Positions 33,837 through 46,140 of a stretch of 64,000 nt of DNA are shown here, piece by piece (within the stretch, counting starts at the first letter, position 1; each line of letters opens with the position of its first letter). The position numbers were made by a program, and so were the translations under genes. The notes beneath the pieces were generated by a model. It did no database searches. It was given only the letters and a program-made list of their open reading frames with translations, and had not been told where the DNA came from. The stretch is from the NCBI GenBank assembly GCA_037783545.1, contig JBBELK010000620.1, positions 2,294,001 to 2,358,000 of the forward strand. Direction: 5' to 3'. Source of the stretch: Henricia sp. BOLD:AAB3569. Taxonomy: Eukaryota; Echinodermata; Asteroidea; Spinulosida; Echinasteridae.

Positions 33837-34059
33837 TGAATGAAATGAGTTAATACTGACATCAGGTGTACTATCCTTATCAAAATGTTAATTTTAAAAA
33901 TTGCTCATTTACATACCATATTTCCCAAATATGTTTGTTTCTACTACGGCATGTTACTCACAGTGGCTCAAGAGTCCAAAAACATTTACTTCCAGCCAAA
34001 AAGCTACAAGAGTTGAATACAGCTTTCAAAGATTTTTGCAAACTTTTTTTGTTGATCAT

Positions 34060-34520
34060 CATGTCTCTGTTAGGGGCCGTCCATAAAGGAGAGGGGAGGG
34101 GGTTGTTGACATTGCGTACAGGGTGGCAGGGGGGAGGGTCTAAGCCAATGCGTATGTACGCAAACTGAAAATTTGCTTTTACTAAAACGAGAAAGGAATT
34201 GGACAAGTTGAAAAACATATTAGACAGGCCACACATTTATGTCACTCATCTCACATTTTTTTTAACTCCTCAATTTAGGTTTTTCCCATTAAATCTGCAG
34301 TTTGTGTAAACAAAAATGCAAAAACAATCTCATTTATTTCAGATTTTGGAGGCGACATGCGAATCGTTAGTAGTATATAGCACTATACATACATGTAGTA
34401 CTGAACCATTTACCAATGCTTACTAATGCTGAGGTATATGGAATGCGTATGCGTACAGGGGTGAAGAGGTTGGAGCCACTGTGTACGCCATGCGTACAGG
34501 GGGGGGGGGGGGGGGTCTAA
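34060..34520. other. GGGGCCGTCCATAAAG-type repeat and G-run
   Basis: 34074-34150 begins with the GGGGCCGTCCATAAAG word and a GCGTACAGGG motif repeated at about 34445-34500. A run of about 18 G lies at about 34499-34516. Function unknown. Confidence 0.4.
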
Positions 34521-34704
34521 AAAGTTACTGTATTTCTAGCATTGTGTGCTATGATATAATTGGAAAGCCTGTTTATTTCTCTAACAGTTTGTCCCGTTCG
34601 TTATGAACATAATTTGTGGGATGAGCACCATCAAACAAATTTGTCAGTATGTTTTCCTCATTTCTGTTACTTAGAAAGTTGGTTTTTCTGTTGAACACTG
34701 TTAA

Positions 34705-35167
34705 GCCTAGCGTCCATCGACATTGCAACTGAAAGCAACTCGACCATCAGTTGCTGTCGATGTGTGCAGCAACTGGGAACATCCAGTTTTCAAAGCGCAC
34801 ACATCGACACGGCAAATTGGTAAAGCCTACAGTACATTGACCTTTCAACTGGAAGCAACTGTTGCTGTCGATGTGCGCGCACGTATTCAGACACACGCGT
34901 GCAACTGACAGCAACTAGTTGCAACTACGCGTGCATGTACATTGACGCAACTGACCGCAACTGGGTACAACTACAGTTGCCAGAAGGTAGAACATGAGCA
35001 ACTCGCGGCAACTCCAGTTGCCAGTAGTTGCAAGTACGAGCACATCAACCTTTTTGAGCAACTGATCAGTTGCTCCCAGTTGCCGCGAGTTGCTTCCAGT
35101 TGCCGGAAACACCAGTTGCCACTACAGTGTAGTTGTTTCCAGTTGCAATGTGGATGTACGCTAGGCT
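34705..35167. mobile_element. TTAA-flanked element built of GCAACT/AGTTGC motifs
   Basis: Ends GCCTAGCGTCCATCGACATT and near-complement between TTAA 34701-34704 and 35168-35171. The interior has more than twenty GCAACT or AGTTGC words in both orientations, so it can fold in many ways. Confidence 0.7.
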
Positions 35168-35489
35168 TTAAAGACCCACCCACATTCACAACAGAGTAAT
35201 TAAGTAAACTTTACATACTCATGCATTTCATTTGATTTCCTTTTAACAGGACCAATTTATGAAGCTCCCTTGTGTTGCTGCCCATGCTTGGCCTCACCTG
35301 GACTATTGGACTCCACATACATGTCTCTCTCTTGTTGGAATTCATTTGTCATCATGAGCAGCTTTTAGGTATTGTAATCATCAGCTTGTTACTACTTCTC
35401 TACATTAGGAATAGCTTGCTCTTTCCCAATATAATCTTACAGCACTTTTGCTCAGCGCTTTCCCAAGAACTATCATTATGTTAACAATT

Positions 35490-36485
35490 TGTGCTTGGGT
35501 GGGATTCGAACCCACAACCTTCTGCATTCTGAAGCAGTTTCCTTAACTACTCAACCTCTCGGTGTGCTGGTGTCAAAGGGCCTGTTTGATTCTTGCAACA
35601 TTTAGTATCAAAACTAATCCCTTGCCCTTTTCCGACAAATGTGCTTGGGTGGGACTCGAACCCATATCCTCATTCTCCTACATTGTACTACAACAGTTGA
35701 CTTGACCACTCGGTGTGCTGGTTCAAATCATGGAGCAGTTGGGACTGGAACCTAGAACAGTTGCCTCACTCATTCGACCACTGAGTGTACTGGTCTCAAA
35801 GAGCCAGTTGGTTTCACAACTAATCCCCTGCCCTTTTCTGATGCAATTTATCAGCACTTTATGCTCGGAGCTTTCCCAAGAACTCTGTTAAAACCTGTGC
35901 TTGGGTGGACTTGAACCCACAACCTTCTGAATTCTAGAGCAGTTGTTTTTAACCTTTCAACCAATAATTACGCAGGTGTCAAAGGGCCAATTTGAATCAT
36001 GGAAGTTGGTATCACAACTAATCTAGAGTAGTTGCCTCAACCACTTGACCACTCAGTGCGCTGGTATCAAAGGGCCAGTCTGAATCATGGAGCAGTTGGT
36101 ATCACAACTGCCCTTTCTTGGTAAAATTAATAAGAACTGCTAAAAACATCAAAATGTGGTTGGGTGGGACTTGAACCTAGAGCAGTTGTCTCAAATTATT
36201 CAACTACTCAGTGCATTGGTGCAAAAGGGTCTATTTGAATCGTGGAGCAGTTGGCATCACAACTAATCCCTTGCCCCTTTTGGACGATATTTATTTTTGC
36301 TATGTGCTCAGCGCTTTCCCAAGAACTATGTTAGAACCTTGTGCTTGGGTGGGACTCGAACCCACAGCCTTCTGCATTGTAGAGCAGTTGTCTTAACCAC
36401 TCGCCAACTCAGTGAGCTGGTGTCGGACTGTCAGTTTGAATCATTAAAAACCAGTGCTTGGGTGGGACTCGAACCCACAGCCGAG
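35490..36485 (-). repeat. Dispersed-tandem array of tRNA 3'-half-like units
   Basis: Minus-strand units end in GGTTCGAATCCCACCCAAGC, a B box plus acceptor-like tail, preceded by GAGTAGTTAAGG resembling a Ser/Leu-type D-arm. Clear copies end near 35493, 35642, 35897, 36342 and 36456, with degraded ones between. They look like a tRNA-derived SINE or pseudogene cluster. Confidence 0.7.
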
Positions 36486-37752
36486 CAGATCTTTTAAGCA
36501 CTTTTGTAAGGCACATTTTTGTATTTTCTTTTTTAATTACTAAAACATCTTTGAGCAAATTCCGCTCAAACTCCATAACATTTTCGGGCCTGTTGTCTGT
36601 TTTGGCACCATCATATTTAGTTAGATGATAGCATTGCTGCGGTTGTACCAGTGTGGATGAACTAGCTAAAATAAACCATCTTTTGTTTGGATCAATTCTG
36701 CTTTCATAAAATGCATTAGGTTTATTCATACCTCCACACATTTTCCACTTTAGTGTTAGATATTTGGTTTGAAGTAAGATTTGTAAGTACCGTAACTTAG
36801 TTAACTTATATATTTTCTTTCCCTTTTAGTCTGTGGCTACTGTTCATATGCACCACCCATCATGTTGAGATTTGCTGGGAGAAGAAATCTGGCCAGTGTT
36901 GACCTACAGTATCAGTAAGTCCATTGTTCTGTTCATCTTTACTGCAAATCCATTTTGGGTCAATTTTATGACAATAATTTTTTTTTTAAATCACAAGGGG
37001 TTAGTCCAGCAGTTATTTGCACAAATCGGCATAAAAATATATGACTTTTTAAAAAATGTCTCAGAAATTATCAGGAAAACAATTTTTGCCCTTTTCCCAA
37101 CCTGTTTTGGTACGTTTCAAAGTTAAATTCTGAATCTTTTTTGTCTTTGCTGAAAATCCATACTGATGTACCCCGGTAGGGTCGTCTCTACCAATCAACT
37201 CTGATTGTGAATGTAGCCTGCAGTTTATACAGTGAACACTCATTGGGGAAGATTCCACTACACATTCAAATATTTGCGGAAATGCCTCTCATCTTGCATT
37301 TTAATTGCTCTACACTTCACGTTAATTTCTCCAAAGCAGTTTATTTATAAACTCCACCATGCGTGAGGCAGTCCATGATTTTAAACAAATCAGATGTGAA
37401 TCTTTGTAAGCAACCTAACGTGTCTTCATTTTTCCAGCCAAATTGAAAAATTCATCAACTTTTAATTTTCTCTAAACTTGCAGCATTTTATAACGTAGTC
37501 GTTATGTTTTCTTAATTTGTGACAGGTGACAAAGACGTGTGTGCCAAGCGATGTCGACCAGGAGCTGAATATTTTCAAGATCTGTTTTGGCAGACCTCAC
37601 TGCATCGTCTTCAGAGTGGCCAAGATTGACCCACGGTGAGCCCCAATATACTGGCATTTTCCACGGTAAGGGGGGAATTTTGGCAACACATACCATATTT
37701 TCCAGAAAATACCTTTGTCTGGTCTCAAAATAAAAGAAATAAGTTTCAGTTG

Positions 37753-37969
37753 TCTGAAGAGATAACTTGGGCCCAAAAAGGGTTACAAATAGTGTGACAA
37801 CATGCCTTTCTAAAAACCCTGTATACCAATTTCCAATATACACAGACGGCCTAAAATGTAACACAAGTGTCCGTCCCGGTTACGAGCGTATATTTGATCA
37901 CAGGGTTTTTAGAAAGGCATGTTGTCACACTATTTGTAACCCTTTTTGGGCCTAAGTTATCTCTTCAGA
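37753..37969. mobile_element. Foldback MITE related to GGGTCTGTCC family
   Basis: Arms TCTGAAGAGATAACTT and complement, then GTGACAACATGCCTTTCT and complement, similar in layout to 2992-3400. Confidence 0.65.
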
Positions 37970-38282
37970 ACAAAATGCCCTCTTTACTGTATAAAGTATC
38001 TCCAGTTTTCGAAAAATGACCATTGGGCCTTCAGGAGTTGCAGTTTACAGGCATGCAACTTTTCCTCATCTGCACCATCGAAAATTAAAAAACACTGTAC
38101 AAAGTCGGAGATTTGTTTGCATTTCCCTTGTAACACAGTTGCATGCCTGAGTTTACAGCATAGAAAAACATTATCTGATTCAACAAATATGGAAATGTTG
38201 CATTGCCATCTGTAGATTTACTATACTGTTTAAAAACTTTTTACTTTTCCCCCGCAGACACAAGTTGAAGAAAACAGGATGA

Positions 38283-39480
38283 TTGAACCTTCTGCCACAG
38301 AGTTCCCAAAAAAATTACTATCTGTTTGTAAACAAACCAAAACTTGCTCAATTTATTCTTTCAAAAAATTACTATCTGTTTGTAAACATTGACTTGTACT
38401 AAATATTCTTGTCTTATTTAACAACCAATTGTATTTATTTCTCTTGTAGCATTGTTTAATGTACTTTAAACAAATATAGTAAGTTGTTTGTAAACAATCT
38501 TATTTAAATAGTGTTATATAGTTAAAGTAACTTTCAAAATAAAAGTCAGTGACAACAAAAGTTTCATTTGTAAACAAGTCTCATTTTATTCTGTACTCCA
38601 ATAAGTAAACCAAGTAATATATTCAAGTAAAATGTTCATTAACTTAATTTATGCAAGGTCCTAATTGCTATTGTCTTTACAGATAGTCCAGGGTTCGGTG
38701 GTCCAAATTTATAATTTGAAAATCGAACAGGGGTTGCCCCCCTGTACGATTTTCTAACATATTGAAGTGGAGGTTTCCCTCCTCTACCTGTTAAAGAAAA
38801 AATTAATAAAAATGGTGTACAAAGAAATACAATTAAAATGATTTATTAAACATTCACTGTAAAACAAGAAAATATAATTACAAACGATAACTGCAATTTC
38901 AAGAAACACAACATTTGTAACTTGGTAAATCACAATTAAGTTACATATTGTCAGTGACGATAAACTGAAAATTGGTTTTCTGTCTACATACCCAATTGAC
39001 TAAAAATACCATCGGCAATTTGTTCCAGATTACGACGTACCACGGCACAAAGACATCACTCGCGAAAAGATTTAAAAACTATTCCGTCTGGAACCGAGGT
39101 TGTAGTCGAGTCCGTCAAACGTCCACAAGCAAAGGATGAGCATGCACAAACGAATGCCTTTGTTGGAGTTCATTTGAGTAGCCTGTGACTTGAATTAAGA
39201 CTGGTGGACTTGACTACAACCCTGCTTGCAGCCTCATGAGCTCCGATTTCTGAAAAAGAAAATTACAAAAATTAATTTCAGATCAACACAATTTACAATG
39301 CATTTCATACCAAAACAAAATGATTTTTGAGTTAAATTTCTCATAACTTATTCCATTTGCCTAAAACAATTTACCAGTCGTACAAAAAAGTACCTTTTAG
39401 CTGGAAATCATGTGTAGCTTTTTGAACTGTATTATGTTCAATAAATTTCCTGTTGGTGAATACTTTTGCATTTTATGGAA
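38283..39480. other. Intergenic, AT-rich
   Basis: TGTTTGTAAACA is repeated at 38325-38580. A small inverted repeat at 39108-39222 (GTTGTAGTCGAGTCC and complement) has a relative at 56592-56790. No gene found. Confidence 0.4.
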
Positions 39481-39678
39481 GTCGTCTACAGGGGTCACCT
39501 TATATAATAATACAGCATTTGTCTCAAATTTACTTGAAAATTTCTTTTTACAGGGAAAAAATTTCTGTGACATTTCTGACGTCACACACGTAACATACAT
39601 TTTCCCCCTGTAAAAAGGAACTTTCAGATAAATTTGAAACAAATGCTGTACTATTATAAGGTGCCCCCTGTAGATGAC
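39481..39678. mobile_element. Foldback MITE
   Basis: GTCGTCTACAGGGGTCACCT is inverted at the right end. Arms are about 90 bases and the loop contains GACGTCACACACG. Confidence 0.65.
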
Positions 39679-40182
39679 TACCATGCTAAACTCCTCAAAA
39701 AAAGTTCGGAAAGTCAAGTTTGACTGACGATTTTTCTCTTGTTACTAAATCATTTCCCTTGAAATTTGTGTCATTGGAAAGCCCCGTTATTCCTCTTTAC
39801 AGTGATGTGTCATTTGTTATGATTAATCGATTGGTGGATGTATAGCGGAATACAGGGGTGGGTGGAAAGTGAAATGTCACAAAATTCTAAAATGAGTTGG
39901 ATGTTGCACAGCCCGAGTCAAGTTTTTGCAAGTATAACTGGAAATCAGTGGCGGTTCTAGGCTTATGGACATTTCAAGCACTACCCAGATAGTGCCTGGA
40001 TCCACTGCCAATTTCTAGTCATGATCACAAAAACCTGGCCCAGGCTCATGGACATTTCAAGCACTACCCATGCACATGCACAACATGGAAACTTCCGACT
40101 TTTGACACAGATTCATGTAGCCTTTTCGCAAATTCAACTTGATGTGCACAGGTTTCAGGATGATATACGGATACTTACAAAT

Positions 40183-40618
40183 GGGTCTGTCCACAGTAAT
40201 GGGGTACATTTCTGTAACATTCAAGATCTTAGGTCCGTGTTCACTTCAAATGTCTTAATTTTATCTTTAAATTATCAAGCTAAACTGAGGAAATAACTTT
40301 TTCACCAAGGAGTAAGAAAAATAGTCCTACAACATACATTTCTGAAAACCCTGTGCACAAATTTTCCTATTACGCGTGTAACAAAGACGGAAAAAAATGT
40401 CACAAAATGGTCTGTCCACGTTACCTACGTAATAGGAAAATTTGTACACAAGCTTTTCAAAAATGTATGTTGTGGCAGAATTTTTTTACCTTTTTGGGCA
40501 AAAGTTATCTCCTGAGAACAAAACAAGGAAATTTCTTTAATTCTGAGATAAACTAAAGACATCTGAAAGGAATTATTGACTTACTTTTCAAATGTACCCC
40601 ATTACTGTGGACAGACCC
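40183..40618. mobile_element. TIR element GGGTCTGTCC, copy 2
   Basis: Opposite-orientation copy of 4401-4819 with the same ends and the GTTTTGTTCTC-type internal arm. Non-coding. Confidence 0.75.
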
Positions 40619-42079
40619 AAATACATTGCTATATTTTCTTCTTTAATAGCATAGTGCAGGTAATTTGCAGAATGAGTTATAAGTATCGTGGCAGTTTGGG
40701 TCATTAACTTACAAACTTCAGGTGGAAACACCCGAAGGTTGTGGTTTTCAGACTACTTGAGGTACTTGTGCCCTTGAGCAAGGCGCTTTACCCAATTGCT
40801 TCATCCTGTGGATGGGATGTAAAGCCCTAGGTCCAGTATTGTGTAATGCATCTTAAAGATCCTAGAACATTCCTTCAGAAGAGAAGGGGAATTTTCCCAA
40901 TGTCTCTGGCTTAGCCGCCACTTGCCGATCTATGTATCAATATTGAGGTGGTTCGCATTGAGATGTCAAGAGACATGAAATGCGCTATTAAAGGACACCA
41001 GAAATTTATCAGTAAATTTATTTGTGTACACTGATTTTGCCACTGATTTCTCAAGCAATGAAATTGCGAAAAGGCCAATAATTTAGTTATTTTCCTAACT
41101 TAATTAGTTTTAAAATTATCAAAAATTAATGGTTTCCGAAAAATGCAGGTATTGATTTTCATCATCTCTCAAGCCAAGTTTCTTTCATGTCACTGCAGGG
41201 CCACATATTCCAATTTTGTTTTAGTTTTACTTTTTGCCACAAGATTTAAATTTGGAGGTTAGTTCTTTCCTTCAAAATATACGTGGGGTTCATTACCATG
41301 CACGGACACCCAGGATTTGCCTTTTTATGATCAATAAACCAAGTAAAAACAAAACAAAATGTCTGGGCCAATTTTAAAATGAAATTTAGATATCCAAACA
41401 GTCAAGTGTCATGTACTCAATACCTTGGTTAATTCAAAAGGTTGTAGATGTGCCTTTGGGCAAGGCATTTTACCATAAATTGCCTCTCCACACAGAACAA
41501 TATAGGTACCTACTTTGGTGGTGAATGTATAAAACTCCAGTACTATTTATATCATTAACATCAACCTAAGAATTGCATGCCCAGATATTCATGGTAAAAT
41601 TGGCTCCAAGCTCAAACAATGCATCTTTAAAGTTACAATAGAGGCTATATGATACTTACATTTAAACTGGACCCTTGGCTGGTGATCAAAAACCTGAGGA
41701 GAAAAGACAAAGTATTGCTGTTAATGAAATAAATAAAACGGTTCCCAAAACCCTAACCATGATCGGCACAACTATAGAAGGGCCCACTATACTTCAATCT
41801 TAACGTCTCCGGAGACGGAGTCACCGTCACGCACTGACGCACATTCATATATTGCGCCCTCTCTAGAATGAAATCAAAACATTCACAGACGTCTCCCGTC
41901 TCCGCGTCTCCGCGTCACCAGATACCCTCTTGCCCAGAATAATCGAGTCACACACGTCACGCACTTACACATTCATATATTGCGCCCTCTTTGGAATGAA
42001 CTGTTCAAGCGGCGCGCTCGGAAACGATCCCGTCGCCGGAGACGCGCACTTCTTTTATTTTAATTACCGACGAACTAAT

Positions 42080-43665
42080 CACACCCCCCCCCCACCCACC
42101 CCCCATGGCGGCACGAGAGAGATGTTTTAAAAAAGGTAAATAAAGACCGGAAACAGTGACGTTTTTATTCAAAGTATTTTGGTGTCCAGAGAGGGCGCTT
42201 TTCTTTTAATTACCGACCAGATACCCCCCTCGAATTCAAAACATTCACAGCCGTCTCCCGTTTCCGCGTCTCCGCCTTTCCAGAGACACTCTTGCCCAGA
42301 AAAATGGCAGCACGAGAGGGATGTTTTTAAAAAGGTAAATAAAGACAGGAAACAGTGACGTTTTTATTCAAAGTACTTTGGTGTCCAGAGAGGGCGCTTT
42401 TCTTTTAATTACCCACAGTGGATACCCCCCTCGAATTCAAAACATTCACAGCCATCTCCCGTCTCCGCGTCTCCGTGTCTCCAGAGACACTCTTGCCCAG
42501 AAAAATGGCGGCACGAGAGGGATGTTTTTAAAAAGGTAAATAAAGACAGGAAACAGTGACGTTTTTATTCAAAGTACTTTGGTGTCCAGAGAGGGCGCTT
42601 TTCTTTTAATTACCCACAGTGGATACCCCCCTCGAATTCAAAACATTCACAGCCATCTCCCGTCTCCGCGTCTCCGTGTCTCCAGAGACACTCTTGCCCA
42701 GAAAAATGGCGGCACGAGAGGGATGTTTTTAAAAAGGTAAATAAAGACCGGAAACAGTGACGTTTTTATTCAAAGTATTTTGGTGTCCAGAGAGGGCGCT
42801 TTTCTTTTAATTACCGACCAGATACCCCCCTCGAATTCAAAACATTCACAGCCGTCTCCCGTTTCCGCGTCTCCGCCTTTCCAGAGACACTCTTGCCCAG
42901 AAAAATGGCGGCACGAGAGGGATGTTTTTAAAAAGGTAAATAAAGACAGGAAACAGTGACGTTTTTATTCAAAGTACTTTGGTGTCCAGAGAGGGCGCTT
43001 TTCTTTTAATTACCCACAGTGGATACCCCCCTCGAATTCAAAACATTCACAGCCATCTCCCGTCTCCGCGTCTCCGTGTCTCCAGAGACACTCTTGCCCA
43101 GAAAAATGGCGGCACGAGAGGGATGTTTTTAAAAAGGTAAATAAAGACAGGACACAGTGACGTTTTTATTCAAAGTAGCCTACTTTGGTGTCCAGAGAGG
43201 GCGCTTTTCTTTTAATTACCGACGGGATACCCCCCTCGAATTCAAAACATTCACAGCCGTCTCCCGTCTCCGCGTCTCCGCGTCTCCAGAGACACTCTTG
43301 CCCAGAAAAATGGCGGCACGAGAGGGATGTTTTTAAAAAGGTAAATAAAGACCGGAAACAGTGACGTTTTTATTCAAAGTATTTTGGTGTCCAGAGAGGG
43401 CGCTTTTCTTTTAATTACCGACCAGATACCCCCCTCGAATTCAAAACATTCACAGCCGTCTCCCGTCTCGGCGTCTCCGCCTTTCCAGAGACACTCTTGC
43501 CCAAAAAAATGGCGGCACGAGAGGGATGTTTTTAAAAAGGTAAATAAAGACAGGAAACAGTGACGTTTTTATTCAAAGTACTGATCGGTGTCCAGAGAGG
43601 GCGCTTTTCATTTAATTACCGACGGGATACCCCCCTCCAATTCAAAACATTCACAGCCGTCTTCA
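42080..43665. repeat. Tandem array of about eight 200-bp units
   Basis: Each unit holds AAAATGGCGGCACGAGAGGG, GTAAATAAAGACAGGAAACA, TTGGTGTCCAGAGAGGGCGC and AACATTCACAGCC. Units alternate between two variants (CCGACCAGATACC and CCCACAGTGGATACC), suggesting duplication of a dimer. Upstream 41800-42080 is a diverged beginning of the array. Confidence 0.93.
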
Positions 43666-43771
43666 GAGTGTCCCTTCTCGGACACTTTGTACTTCGGAGA
43701 TTTTTTATAAAAGTAGAATAAAGCCCGATAACAATTCCGGTAACGAATTCACGGCACATTGGTGCTTTCGA

Positions 43772-43785
43772 CCACCAGAGGGCGC
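43772..43785 (+). promoter_or_regulatory. CTCF-type core motif
   Basis: CCACCAGAGGGCGC matches every position of the vertebrate CTCF core consensus CCASYAGRKGGCRS. It lies just after the 200-bp array, whose units carry the AGAGGGCGC half. Binding is not shown. Confidence 0.4.
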
Positions 43786-44531
43786 TCATCTCCCGTCTCC
43801 CGTATCGCCGTCTCTGCTAGATGTTCGATCACATCGTCTACGACGTCTCCATTCAACTTTGAAAAGGTGCCGTCGCGTGGGCCCTGTATTCTATAGTTAC
43901 TCCCCATGATCATTCAAAATGGCCTCATTTTGTTGAATTATTGTTTTGTGGTAATTTTATTGTTCCTATGTGGATTAAATAAGAGAATTCTAGTTAAGAG
44001 TTGAGAAGTTAATCAGAATTGTTTTCCTTTAAAATAACTTATGTCGCGCTTATGCAATGTATTTTCAATGTTTAAGGGAAAAAATACCGGGAATTATTCC
44101 CAGTTGTCCGATGGGTTTAGTGCAGGAAATTTAAGCTTATGTGATGTCTGACTTTCTTTCCAAAATTACACTATCCACTATAAAATTCATGTTTCGGTAA
44201 AAGTTGAGAAGATGATCAGAATTTGTTTTGGTATGAATTTCGTTCACTGGTTGCCACTGAGACGCCGTGTGTTAAATCTATGGAACAGGGCAGTATTTTC
44301 AAGAACATTTTTGAATGTTTGTTAACTGCTCAATTCACTTCTCTTTCAAATATTTTGATGGTTATTAAGTCATAAGGAGAATAAGTGGCAGCCAGTAAAC
44401 AGAATTCTTTCCTATTTTACTTAAATACCTGCATTATTTCATTCATACAGCTTATCTTCCGCTAAAAAAGTGAAATTTTGTTGTGAAAATATTATTTTAG
44501 CCTTAATAAAAAAAAAGTAATTTTTTTCGTT

Positions 44532-44906
44532 TAGGTTGAACAAAGATTTTAAGGAAATTACCTCTTGGAATCAACAGATTATCCAATTCTAAGATATACT
44601 TTCCAGTTTACACATGCAATTTTGTCGCAAATGTTACTTTTCTAAAGAAAAATGACATTTTCTTCTTCAAAAATTGCATTTAGTTGGTGCACAAGATGAA
44701 CCATGTCTGCTTGCATGCAGCGGCCTCTATTGTCGCGCTTACTCGCTGTGATTTTGTCTTACTCTCTGCAGTACCGGTAGTTTTATTATTTATTTATCTC
44801 AGAAATGCAACATTTCCGACAAAAGTGCAAGTGGGAAGTATATCTTAAAATTGGATTATCTATTGATTCCAGGAGGTAATTTCCTTAATTGTTCAACCTA
44901 AACGAA
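44532..44906. mobile_element. TIR element
   Basis: Left GGTTGAACAAAG...GGAAATTACCTC and right GAGGTAATTTCC...GTTCAACC are inverted. The interior has ATTGGATTATC-type pairs. Non-coding. Confidence 0.6.
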
Positions 44907-45173
44907 TAAAATAACAAAAAACCTTAATTTTGTTAATGTAGTCCATAAGACTTGTACAAAGAGTTGAAAGTGCAGGTATTAAAGTAAAATCTTTCAGGAA
45001 TTTCTTCCAATTAAGAGTTTTAACAGATCCGCAATTTACCTTTTCCAAGAAGCCGCCGTCATACGGTAGTATACGACTCCATCCTGAAAGCGAAAACAAC
45101 AATCAGATTAGAAGGATGGTTACTTGATTAAGCCCCATTATAAGCAAGGAATCATAACAAGTTCATTTCACTC

Positions 45174-45320
45174 AACCCTAGACAAGGTTACCTCGGCTCG
45201 AAATTTTTCATGTGGTAATCTTTTAGACAATACCTCGGCTCGAAATTTTTCATGTGGTAGCCTAATCTTTTAGAGATTACCACATGAAAAAATTCGAGCC
45301 GAGGTAACCTAAGCTTGTCT
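45174..45320. repeat. Inverted repeat with a duplicated left arm
   Basis: ACCTCGGCTCGAAATTTTTC occurs twice on the left and once inverted on the right (45284-45307), enclosed by GACAAGGTTACC/GGTAACCTAAGCTTGTC. Confidence 0.7.
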
Positions 45321-45689
45321 AACCATAGAGCAAGGAACTGTTCCTTGCTGACTATGGTCTAACTCAACCCACGTATTTTAAATCCCGAACCCCACATAAC
45401 TACTTTTCCCTTCTTCAAGCATGTCGAGTAGGTAAAAGACCCAGAAAAACTTTAATCTTTACCATTCCCACATACTAGTTAGCATGAAAACATAGGAATA
45501 GGATAACCGTTACAATCGTAGTTTACGTACCTAAAAATCCCACTAGCGTAGATTGTCGAGGACGTCCCGTATCATCACCAGCATCTTGACCGGCCGTCGG
45601 CAGTTCGTCTGTTGCAAAATCTACCTGCTGCTTCCACGGTTCATTGCGTCCGGAATGCGGTGCATGGTTAAGTAACCGAAGAATGGAAA

Positions 45690-46140
45690 CGCGGGCTTGG
45701 GCGACTCTGGACAGCGTTTTTGGAATCGATTCCGATTCCAATCGATCGCAATTCTAGCTACCCGGATTCGATTCCATAAGTGGCACTGAGCGGTACTGAA
45801 CGTTTATGATATGATATCAGAACCAAGCCGAGTACTCTTGCAAAACCCCATCTTCCTTTCGCAAGAGTCTTTGCTGCACACCGGAAACTCGGTAACTCGG
45901 TGTGCAGCGTGCAGCAAAGACCCTTGCGAAAGGAAGACGGCAAAACCCGTGTATTTTGGTTCCGAAATTTCTAAGAATCGGCATTCGGCAACCTATCACT
46001 GGGGATCGAATCTAGATAAAAGGAATCGATTCCTGAAAATTTGGAATAGTGACTCAGATTCTTAAAGTTGAATCGATTCTACTCGACTCCAGCGTGGAAT
46101 CGATTCTACTCGACTCCAGCGTGGAATCGCCCAAGCAGAC
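45690..46140. mobile_element. Inverted-repeat element with GAATCGATTC motifs
   Basis: Ends GCTTGGGCGACTC and GAATCGCCCAAGC, an inner palindrome around 45888 (CAAAGACCCTTGCGAAAGGA and near-complement) and a duplicated ATTCTACTCGACTCCAGCGT at 46076-46124. Confidence 0.5.

Noticed and set aside
30674-35370. Possible plus-strand exon 30674-30762 (VELHITHYKNGRVAMD) joined to 35250
   Set aside because: Good acceptor and donor and an open frame, but no recognised domain, and the join crosses 4.5 kb of repeats. Left as a transcript-level question.
37526-38282. Possible plus-strand terminal exons 37526-37635 and 38258-38282 with an AATAAA near 38539
   Set aside because: Splice sites and frame fit, and an upstream candidate at 36830-36914 is open, but the joined peptide matches no family I know and the exon between them needs a weak donor. 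Too little to call a gene without transcripts.
41660-45531. Possible minus-strand exon chain 45531, 45083-45040, 41693-41660 (LVGFLGWSRILPYDGGFLEK)
   Set aside because: Phases agree, but there is no in-frame ATG, the first exon overlaps an inverted-repeat element, and no family is recognised.
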